Source: Turritopsis dohrnii
Taxonomy: Eukaryota > Cnidaria > Hydrozoa > Anthoathecata > Oceaniidae
Direction of reading: 5' to 3'
NCBI GenBank assembly: GCA_027922465.2
Contig: BQMF02000197.1
Location: forward strand, 186,001 to 250,000
DNA: 64,000 nucleotides
Shown one piece after another: positions 35,494 to 46,500 of the stretch (its first letter is position 1; each line of letters begins with the position of its first letter). Under the pieces are notes generated by a model. That model did not search any database. It saw only the letters and a list, made by a program, of their open reading frames with translations, and had not been told where the DNA came from. Both the position numbers and the translations under genes were made by a program.

Positions 35494-38454
35494 ATGAGAC
35501 TAGTGTTAGTAATCAGTCTTTCTGCAATTTTATTGGTTGGTGGCACCGATGCGGCAGGTAGCCAATTTTTTTACTTTTTTTTTCTTTTTTTTTTTTACGA
35601 TAATGGTGGCAGATATTTTCCAATTTCAACAAGTAAATATAAGGTGATTCAACCGATTTCAAAGTAGATCAATCAGATCAGTCGGTGTTTTCTATCGGTA
35701 GTAATAATGCCTACTCCGAAATCATTTAGAAATAATGAAATGTCCAAGGCGACCTCATTTTGATGTTTGTAATTGTGACTTGACTTTATATGTCATTTCA
35801 CAGTATGTAATAGTAGCTACTCAACACAAAAAAGGGTCCTTGTTGGAACAATAATAAAAATAACGGATTAAATACGTACTCGGAAAAAGGACCAACACTC
35901 ATCAAAAAGTCACTGCGACAAAGAGCATTTTTAATGAAATTGTGTGCATATTTCTATAGAAATGTACTCCTTCGCAAAGGTTTTTGAACAAATGTGCCGG
36001 CTGGGTTTTTGTTTCTTAAACCTTAATATATCAAATATTATTTTTACACGTTTTCTTATCACTCCATAGATTGCAATACAACACTCAACGGTTGTCCACT
36101 GAAGCTGAAAGTAAACTGGTGGGATGTTGCGCCATATATTTTCAAGAAGGACCCGAATGGCGTTGGAGCAAGCAATATTGACGGAATCTTCAAGCAGATT
36201 GTGCAAACATTGGTGGTAGACTGTTGTGGTTCCTGCGTTACCTTTGAATACAATGAAGATGCTGCTGGAAATTCGGAGATTCTGAAAAGTCAAATTGGTA
36301 TAATTCCTTAAATTCCTTTTCCAATAAGAATTTTGAAATAGTAATATGAATTTTAGTTAAGGAATCAATCATGTGATGGACATAATGGTTTATGTTTTAA
36401 TACAGCATTTCCTAAATGTAAGTTTACAAAATCAAGGCAAGATACGAACGAGGCAATGTTCCGTATATTCGATTAAAATTGGATCTAAATTTCTCACACC
36501 CTTTTAGCTGACACAGATAAAAATCTTCCTTTATTAGAAACAACAGTCCAACTATCTGGAAAAAAACGAATCTGTAAAACTGTAGTTTTTTTTGTTATTT
36601 AGGAGCAAATGAATCTGTTTTGAGTTTTCCAATCTATGGCACCATGACGAACGTGAAATTCCAAAATCGACCATACTTTCCTGTGGTTGAATCGCCCGGT
36701 GTGATCTACATTCAAAACTCTGCTAGTAATGGCAACGCTGCCGGTGCTGTTATGAGCGCTGTCCTTCAAGGCTGGCCTGTGCTTGTACTCACGTTAATTA
36801 TGGCTGCTCTTTCTGGTATCGTTATGTGGGCTTTGGTAGGTTTATCTTGTTAGGATAGTACTGTAGACGACAAAAAAAAACTACAAGCAAAGTAAAGTTG
36901 AAGATTCGTGTCAAAGAATGCTGATGTCTTTTCATCACATGTTTTTTTTATTTTCATAGGATTCATATTGGAACCCAGACCAATTTCCAAGTTCCTTTTT
37001 CAAAGGATCCTGGGAAGGATTTTGGTGGGCTTTTGTTTCCATGACCACCGTAGGTTATGGTGATCGAGCACCAAGGTCGTTTATAGCACGGATCTTTGCT
37101 TTCTTTTGGGTCCTCGTCGGTTTGGTCATCATTTCCATCTTTACGGCTACCGTCACGACGTCCTTGACGGCATTGTCGTTGAGCAACGACATCACTTTAT
37201 ATGGAAGTACAATCGTTGCCATGGAGAACACTGAAGAACAACGATACGGTGTTCGAAACAACGCTAAAGTGAAAGGTAATTTGAACTAATATTATCCTAA
37301 ATCTGTAAAAATACGTGAGCTTCAGTTTTTTCAGTATAATACATTTATTTTCACATCAAAACACTTCTTGCTATAGTTGTGTCGACTGTGGAAGAATTTG
37401 CCAACAAAATCATCAACAAAGATGAAGACGTCACAGGAGGGCTGATCGACAGTTACGTCGCCGGTTTTGAGCCAAACAAATTACTCCTTGAGAAGGATCC
37501 ACTCCGAATCGGAACAGTGTTTGATCACCAGTTTGCATACGGGTTTGTCATCTCACACGGTCTTGAACAAAATGCAGAAATTGAAAGATGTCTACGTCGA
37601 ACCTTGAGTACTAAAGAAAGTTGGATCACAGAGCAAATTCAGAAGAAAATGTCAGCTTTGCCGGTAAATTCAATATTACATTATGCAGAAAACTGATCGT
37701 ATAGCTTGATCATATTACATATATCTTAACCAGATATCTTAACAAGACAACACTTATGAAATGAAAATGATCATTGATCTAGCCTCCCTTCTGATATTTG
37801 TCCTTCTCAAAACATCTGTGGATATGATTATGACATCAGAAAGCTTCAAGAGAAATTTCTGTAGCAAAAACATTTATGACTTGTAATGCTTATCTCAAAA
37901 CAGTTTTAAATTGTTTTTCCTGCAAAAATGCCAACTTTTGTTGTTTTTTATGTCAGGAACCAGAACAAAGTGCAGCCGAAGAAAAATCGTCCAATTTGTT
38001 TGATCCTAAAAGTGAAATCTTCCAGAACGCCGTCTATACTTGTCTAGGGCTGATTGCTTTTCTGACATGTTGTGGATTAGCCTGGGAATACTTCTACTGG
38101 AGGCCAAAACAAAAGAAGGAGAATCCAGAAAAAGAAGGTACTATTTCAGCTTCAATTTTTTTACTTAACCAATCAAATATGAATTATGATGCCGAAAGTG
38201 TTTCCATACTTATAAAACTGTTTTTAGACCCTGCAAGAGTGGTGACACCTCACACTTCATTTGAGGAATTAGTGGCAGCACAGTGTCAAGAATTAGAAGA
38301 TGCTATGATCACTGAAGTAATGGCTTTTTATCAAGCGTTTAATCATAAGCTGGAAGAAATTAAGAAGCGTCATTTACGTGATGATAACTTGGGTAACGAA
38401 AAGAAGGATCCTGAAGTTCTCGACTTAAGAGAAGAGGAAACCATTAAATTGTAG
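35494..38454 (+). CDS. Ionotropic glutamate-receptor-like channel with a potassium-type filter
   Basis: Seven exons, all in phase: 35494-35557, 36070-36297, 36603-36835, 36960-37275, 37377-37663, 37957-38137, 38228-38454; 511 residues. Residues 1-20 are a signal peptide. Residues 22-150 resemble lobe 1 of a periplasmic-binding-type ligand domain (LKVNWWDVAPYIF). M1 is about 155-175, the pore helix is about 191-203, and the filter is T205-V-G-Y-G-D210. M3 is about 218-247 and ends TATVTTSLTA, where animal receptors have SYTANLAAF. Residues about 250-370 form lobe 2 (FDHQFAYGFVISHG resembles the GYGIA segment). A last membrane helix is about 398-418, and the C-terminal tail is cytoplasmic. The order SP-S1-M1-P-M3-S2-M4 is that of glutamate receptors, while TVGYGD is that of K+ channels, as in bacterial GluR0 and rotifer AvGluR1. 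It would be a plasma-membrane tetramer gated by a small extracellular ligand and passing K+ (inference). The amino-terminal domain of vertebrate receptors is absent. Lobe 1 is short and lacks an obvious T-x-x-R ligand site. Confidence 0.9.
35889..36008. mobile_element. Palindromic ~120-bp MITE, copy 1 (intron 1 of the channel gene)
   Basis: CAAAAAGTCACTGCG...GAGCATTTTTAATGAAAT on one side; GAAATGTACTCCTTCGCAAAGG...TGCCGGCTGG on the other. Same family as three further copies in this window. Confidence 0.7.
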
Positions 38455-40593
38455 AGCAAACATGCTTTGCAACCTCTTAAAGATGGGTTATTCATCATTA
38501 ACTGCACCTTTTGTCGGGTATTTTTACACGTTCCTTTTATTTGAGAAATCGTTGATGAAGATTCAACGTTTGATAGTTTCAAATGCTCCGTGATGGGGCC
38601 TGACAATCCGACCAGCTCTTGGTAATCCGAAAATTTAAAAATTTAAAGTGAAATCTCTCAAAGCAAAGTTTATATGTTAATTTATATAGCGACCGGTGTT
38701 TTTAAGAAATGCCTTACATTAGAGTTAGTGTTTTGTGATTGCATTTCCTGGATGAAATAGTTGGGCAATGAAGATGGTACTCGCAGACTCTTTTGACTCA
38801 GTCTTTTTGACAATATCATTGCATTTTCTTCCAGGAAGCACAAGTTGTTGTACGATATGTAAAAATTCACATATATTTCGGACGTTTAGATAAACAAACA
38901 TTTTTATAAATGCACTGATAAAAAGAACGATGTGTTTTCCATTGTTTCATCCCAACTTGATAGCCTTTCAACGATTTCTTCAACTGGCGGAGAAGGTTGT
39001 AACTGTGTTTTACCTGACAACAGTCAAAATGTCGCCTATATATTCGTGAAAAGTTAAATTCAAGTTAAAATTTAAGGTGAAATTAAATGTTTTGCTGATG
39101 AATAAATCAGGGAACAGTGGTTTTAAATGTTGATTCGTCACATAATGTCACACATAATCATATAATATCAAAGAAAACGTCCTTTTAAATGTTTGATATG
39201 TAAAACCTTTCGAAGGCTGCGTTCCTTCATTAGAATTTACATTATGTTGTTAGCGGAGTCTCGCAGACTCAAAATCGCAGACTTATTGCCATTTCGGCCG
39301 GAGCAGTAGTAGAAAGAGGGGTAGGAGTCCACGGGTGTTTTAATACGGCATTCGCTTTCGCTGCTACCATAAAATTGGCGTGTAAATATCTCGATAACTA
39401 ATATAGATAATTGACGTGGCAGTACTAGCGATGGAGCGACGAAAAAATGGGTCTGTAAACTTTTGAGGATGGTACTGGGAAATTTCGCGAATGCTTAGCT
39501 ATAGAAGAGCGATCCCATATATATTTTTCGATCGGTTTGTCGAATTCTACAAGATGGATACACTTTCCGCTCACCATTCTATGAAGTAATTTTCCTTACT
39601 GAGGGATTTGACACATCTTTTTTGGAAACCGGTAAAACTTTTACCCAGGATGCTCACTTGACATCTCTTCTAGAGAGCCCACGCCACTGGGCAGCAGGAT
39701 GTTCTATACATCTCAACAAATGTAGACAGGCTACAGATTTTCTTTAATGGTTTGACGCGGTTATCCGATGCACTTGCTTGGTTTACCTCGGAAATTGTAT
39801 CATTTGACCAGAGCATCAACTCTCCGTAGAACTGGAAACAGGTGACACTTTTTGGGATATCTCTGCCAAGATTTGAACGGCAGTAATTGTTAATGCACAA
39901 AATCTTTTTAAAACTCATCCTTGTCATATTCTGTTGGCAAATACCAACTGCGTGTCAAGTTATTAACTTCTGCAGTTGAACTTAGTTTTGAAGGAACTAC
40001 CCTTGAAAAGAGAATTTCTAAAAAGATTTTTAGGGTAGATGCTTATGGCTCGTTCTGATAATAAATTTTTTTAACTCGTTTAAATACAGCAAGTACTTGG
40101 GTAAAATAACACGAAGCCCAAAAGTCGTAACAGGTAAGGAGAATCAGACCGAAGCATTTCCAACCAGCAAATGGCTTTAGGTGAAAAGTCTCGTTAATGC
40201 ACGTGGATGAATCAATATGAGTCCTAGCATATTTTACAAGGTTTAAACGAAGACTTAATCTTGAGACAACCTTGAGCCCAGACTCTGCTTGATATTGTTG
40301 ATATTTGCGGTTATCCCGAACCTTCAGTATAAAAAATACAGACAATGAGTGCAAATATAAATTTAAGCCTAATTTAAATATTTTGGGATTTTTCACCGTC
40401 CGTGAAATAACTGCAAGGCCTGTTTTCCACTATGGTACAAATTTCTTAGGAAGAATATGTTGTGCAGTTCTGGAATCCATCTGATCTAAAATCAACCACA
40501 TTTCAAAAACAAAACCATTTTTTTCATTTTTCCTAAACACATGTGAATTGCAAAAACATGGCAAGGAAAAATTAAAAATTATTCGTTAGCGTT
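38455..40593. other. No gene seen
   Basis: 3' flank of the channel gene and AT-rich spacer. No supported coding or RNA feature. Confidence 0.4.
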
Positions 40594-43500
40594 ATGGGGA
40601 GCACAGGATTTCTTTTACAAGAACTAAAAAACGTAAAAAAATCGCTGTTACGCGCTTTGGCTGAAAAGTATAGCTTAGAAGAACAGCTAACGATTCTTGA
40701 GGTGAACAGCTTTTGGAGTTTTTACTACATTTCTTTTTTTAGATTTCTGCGTAAGCAAGAAAGCTATTACAACCGGCTTTCGTTTTCTTCTTTTTAGATT
40801 TCTGCGAAAGCAAGAAAGCTATTACAACCGGCTTTCGTTTTTTTTTTCTTCTTCTTTTTAGATTTCTGCGTAAGCAAGAAAGCTATTACAACCGGCTTTC
40901 GTTTTTTTTTTCTTCTTCTTTTTTTTCTTACTGTCCAAACCTAGCGGTTTTTTGAAATTTCGTGCGTGCATTTACATGAAACCAAAGCACCGTGCATTGC
41001 ATGTCAGCGAAAGATTTACTAAAGTTTCTTTGCTCAATATTAAATGGATTTTAAAGAATATATACATATTTTAAGGTGAAAACAGAAAATATATAGAAGA
41101 AACTTATAATTATCTTGGACTGTGATCATTCTTTTCTAACTAAAAAGAAGTTCTCAACGTTTTGTAAACAGAAGAGTCAAAAGAGCTAATTAAGGTAGAA
41201 AATACGTTTTCTTTGATATTTTATCACTTAATTGATGAAGGAATAGATATTAATCAAATAGGTCTACATAAAACTTGGACTTTTAGTTACTTATGATACT
41301 GATTCAATGTACTTTGGCACTTGAAAATAGATATGTTTTTCGTGTCAGTAAAGCACAGATCAGACTTTCTTATTACTTTCTACGTTTGTTAGCTATCTGT
41401 TCTGTCTTTGAACATCAGGTTTTCAAAAATCAAGTTAAAAAAACGGAGTTATCTGTTTGAATTCATTTTCGGTTTCAAGAAATTATAATTCAAAACATAC
41501 ATGTGTTTTTCGAAGAAACGAGTTTTTTTTTTCTACATAAGTTTTTTTATAAAAAAAACGTACGTTATAAACAGCTCATGCATGTATAATTCTTTTGTTC
41601 TCTAATAAATTAAATTGCTGGTGTGTTACAATTAGACCCTATTTGCACGAGTTAGTAATTTTAAACATGTTTATCATTTATGCCTGTTTTCCACCAGTAA
41701 GATATTTCAAGAAATAATGTTTACAGATTTTTTAAGAACTTTAAGTAAAATTTCGAAAGTATTCTTGTGGCAAGTACTTTTGCTGCTACCGTTTTGCACC
41801 ATCTGGCTCTTGTTTATATCTATACTGACGTTCATGGCTTCCGTGGCACAGTTGGTTAGTATAGTCAACTGTTAACCGAAGGGTCGGTGGTTCGACCCCA
41901 TGTAGATCTTCTGAAGTCTTTTTCAAATTTTTAAATATGTCATAAAATATTTCGATCTTGGATTTTTGCAAAAGCAAGAAATACATTACAACCGGCTTTG
42001 GTTTTTTTCCTCCGTTTTTTTGTTACTGTGTAAAGCTAGCGGTTTTTACATTAAAGATAAATGTAGTTCTGTGGCGCAGTTGGCTAGTTACTCGGCTGTT
42101 AACCGAAAGGTCGGTGGTTCGAACCCACTTAGATCGTGTAACATTTTTTTGTCGAATTTCGTAAATGTCATAACATTTTTCATTTTTCATGCTTCAACAG
42201 ATTTTGCAGAAATCTTTCTGCCCGTAAGGGCATCTTGTTTTTCTTACTGTCCAAACCTAGCGGTTTTTTGAAATTTCGTGCGTGCATTTACATGAAACCA
42301 AAGCACCGTGCATTGCATGTCAGCGAAAGATTTACTAAAGTTTCTTTGCTCAATATTAAATGGATTTTAAAGAATATATACATATTTTAAGGTGAAAACA
42401 GAAAATATATAGAAGAAACTTATAATTATCTTGAACTGTGATCATTCTTTTCTAACTAAAAAGAAGTTCTCAACGTTTTGTAAACAGAAGAGTCAAAAGA
42501 GGTATATATATTTATATCAACACTGACGTACAGGCTTCCATGGCACAGTTGGTTGGTTCAGTCAACTATTAACCGAAGGGTCGGTGGTTCGACCCCATGT
42601 AGATCTTCTGGTTTTTTTTTCGAATTTTTAAATATGTCATAAAATATTTCGATTTTGGATTTTTGCGAAAGCAAAAAATACATTACAACCGCCTTTGGTT
42701 TTTTTCTTCCGTTTTTTTCTTACTGTCTAAAGATAGCGGTTTTTACATTACAGTTACATATGTAGTTCTGTGGTGCAGTTGGCTAGTTACTCGGCTGGTA
42801 ACCGAATTGTCGGTGGTTCGAGCCCACTTAGATCGTGTAGCATTTTTTGTCGAATTTCATAAATGTCATAACATTTGTCATTTTTCATGCTTCAACAGAT
42901 TTTGCAGAAATCTTTTTGCCCGTAAGGGCATCTTGTTGGATTTCTGCGAAAGCAAGAAATACCTTAAAACCGGCTTTGGTTTTTCTCCGTTTTTTTCATA
43001 CTGTCCAAACCTAGCGGTTTTTTGAAATCTCGTGCGAATGTTTACACGAAACCAAAACCACGCATTTCAGTCAAAGAAACTCACAACAATGAACCGACAG
43101 GATACGAAAGTATCTTTAGTCAGTATATTAAATGGATTTAATGTAAAGAAGATCCTCATTTCCATAACTGAAGATGAAGAATGATATCTCTAGCATTAAT
43201 TTATTATTTATTTATTAAATGATTCAATGATGATCATTCGTTTCTAAGGAAAAGTTTTTAATGTTTTGTAAACAGAACGAAAAAGGTATGCCTTTGTTCT
43301 TGAGATTAAATGTCTGAGATTGTTTCTAAAAAAAGATGGTTGTTTGTTTCATGTGTGGGCTTTTTAAGCTGTGGATACGTACAGCTCAGCTTAGTGTCCT
43401 CCTTAGCTCCATCATTAAAAGTGTGTGTCTACTCTGTAGCTACCACTTTTAATGTTTGATGCTAATGTTTATGTCTTAATGTTTGATCAGTTTTTAAGTT

Positions 43501-46500
43501 ATACTGCCAATGTCCTTTATTACGAATGGCTTCCTAATCAGAATAGCAACTGCCTGTAAATGCATTACATCAGCAAATCTTGTAACACAAAAAAGATTTT
43601 CCTTTCAGTTATAAAAATGTGTGTGGTGAGTTTAGAGCATAGGTATTTATTTTTAATGATCAAAATTTTGGTTTACTTTTTGTGTTTGCAATATTATGAA
43701 TTATGTACGTAATTAAGAAGATTGGATTGGCAGTACATATCAAGTGTTTAAAGGAAATGATTTACGTACGTAACCACTGTGATATCTGAAAAGTTTAATA
43801 TGAACTTAATCTTGTTCTGCACCCCCAAAAGAAGGGATGTTTTATGTCATTCAGATGTAATTAAGTTTATCGGTGGTGTATATATGAAATGAAGTTTCGC
43901 ATAGTGTCAATAACAATTTTGCAATGCCCTGAGGTGCATATGTAATCAGAAACGTAATGTTATGTTCAACCTTCCCTAAATTTCCAAAACAAATTTTTAA
44001 ACAGGTCATACATGTCAACTTAGATCAAGAATGTAAGTGCATGCCATATTGTTAATCAAACTAAAACAGAAATGTCTGATTTCAGTTATATATATATATA
44101 TATATATCTACACTAAAAGGTTAAAAGCTGGATAGGTATAAAAACAATAAAAACAACAGCTTGTTTGGTTAACTATATTTCGTCATCTTACGTGACTTCA
44201 TCAGGTTTGAATGGTACAAAGTTCATAGAAGGGCGTTTAAATACTTAAAAAGAGCGCGAAAAGTAATTAAAAAATAAATAAATACAAGCATTGTCGAGAT
44301 TGGATGTGGCATGGTTTCTGTAAACTAAACTTTCAACGTTGGCACCCGGTTTTTATATATAATTTAAAATATTCCTTACATTGTTTAAAAGATTAAAAAT
44401 ATTAAAACCAATAATATACATATATACAGTAAAACTGATAAAACAAGTTTCTTTTAAAATTATGAGGAAGGTTCTGACAGATTCACTAATACGAACATAT
44501 AACAACCATCACCTCCTTCTGTTACTCAAGATGATGGTAGACGACTAGACAAACAAACATAAAACGTTACGATACATGTAAGAAGGGATCCGGTCCAGGT
44601 GAAAAGAAAGTAGACATGCTATCTTTCTAAACAGCCACAGGCTACTAACGCAAGCGCTTTGACAAGTGGCCAATGTCAGTTAAGACATTGCAAAGATGGT
44701 TCAACCTACTACATGTATGAGAGAATAGATAATATATAGAGAGAAAGAAATATATATATATATATATATGCTAATTTTCTTTAGTCTATATGAATGTATT
44801 TTGCATAACCACAATTGATGTGTACTTGGAAAAATGTTTTGAGTTTTTGAGTTACGAGCATACTCATTAAGATATCTGAAAGGATCGATATATCGTTGAT
44901 ATTAGTTTGTATTAACAAATATATCATTCAGTTTATTGGCAGTATATACATTATAAGATAGTTTCGCATTGTGCCAATTATGCTTTCCAAATTTCCTGAA
45001 GAGCACGTAATTAGGAATGTAATATATTGTAGAAATTATTCAACCATTCAATGATTCAAAATCATTCAAGTTTCAAGAAAGTTGTTATAGTATTTCATTT
45101 TTCATTTTTCAGCTGATTTTGCAGAAATCCTTCTGCCCGTAAGGGCATCTTGTTAGATTTCTGCGAAAGCAAGAAAGCTATTACAACCGGCTTTGGTTTT
45201 TTTTCATACTGTCCAAACCTAGCGGTTTTTTGAAAACTCATGCGTGCGTTTACATGAAACCAAAACGCCGTGCAATGTCACCAGCGAAGAAACCCTTTTA
45301 GATTTACAAGTTTCTTCGGTCAATATTAAATATATTTTTAATAGCATATACATATTTTAAGATGAAAAAAAATCTATAGAAGAAACTTTGAATTATCTTG
45401 AACTGTGACCATTCTTTTCTAAAGAAGATTTCAACGTTTTGTCAACAGAAGAGTCAAAAGGTATATATTTGTTTGTTTTTAATGAAAACACAAAACATCT
45501 TCGTTTGTTTCATGTATGGGCTGTTATTCTTTTTAATCTGTGGATACTGAAGCTCAGCTTAGAGTGCTCCTCAGCTCCAACATCAAAAAATGTGTGTCTA
45601 CTAATGTTTTAATGTAATGTTTTAATGTTTGATGATAATATTTTAATGTGTTAATGTTTGATCTGTTTTTAAGTTTATATATATTGTCAATGTCCTTTAT
45701 TACAAACTGCTTTCCTAATTACTATAGCAAATTGAAACATCTTCCAATTGCCTGTAAACTCAATACACAGCAAATCATGTAACAATCCAAAATTTTCCTT
45801 TCAGAGTGTTATATAAATATATGTGTGTGGTGATTTAGATAAGTTTAGAGCATAGGTGTTTGTAACATTGGGAATTACGTTTGTAATTAAGAAGATTGAT
45901 AGTACATATCAAATATTTAAAGTTTATGATTTACGTACGTAATCACTGTGTGAGATCTGATAATCATAAGCTGATTCTGTACTCCCAAAAGAAGGGATGT
46001 TTTATGTCATTCAGATGTAATTAAGTTTATCGGTGGTGTATATGTATATGCAATGAAGTTTTGCAAAGTGTTGACTACAGTTCTGCAATGCCTCTAGGTG
46101 CATATGTAATCAGAATTAAGAACATTGATAATACATATCAAATGTTTAAAGTTTATGATTTATGTACATAATCACTGTGTGACATCTGAAAAGATCAATA
46201 TAAACATAAGCTGATTTTGTACTCCCACAAGAAGGGATGTTTTATGTCATTCAGATGTAATTAAGTTTGTCGGTGGTGTATACGTGTATGCAATGAAGTT
46301 TCGCATAGTGTCAATTACAGTTTTGCAATGCTTCTGGGTGCATATGTAATTAGAAATGTAATGTTATGTTGTTAAAATCATTCAACTTTTCTTAAATTTC
46401 CTAAAGATTTTTTTTTTAACTAATCATGAATTTCAACTTAAATGAAGAATGTAAGTGCATGCCATATTGTTAATCAAACTAAAACATAAATTTCTGGTTT

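Noticed and set aside
36059..36293. Minus-strand ORFs over exon 2 of the channel gene
   Set aside because: Shadows of the real exon on the other strand.
41837..42835. Functional tRNA-Asn cluster
   Set aside because: Acceptor stems do not pair and anticodons differ between copies, so they are SINE-like heads or pseudogenes.
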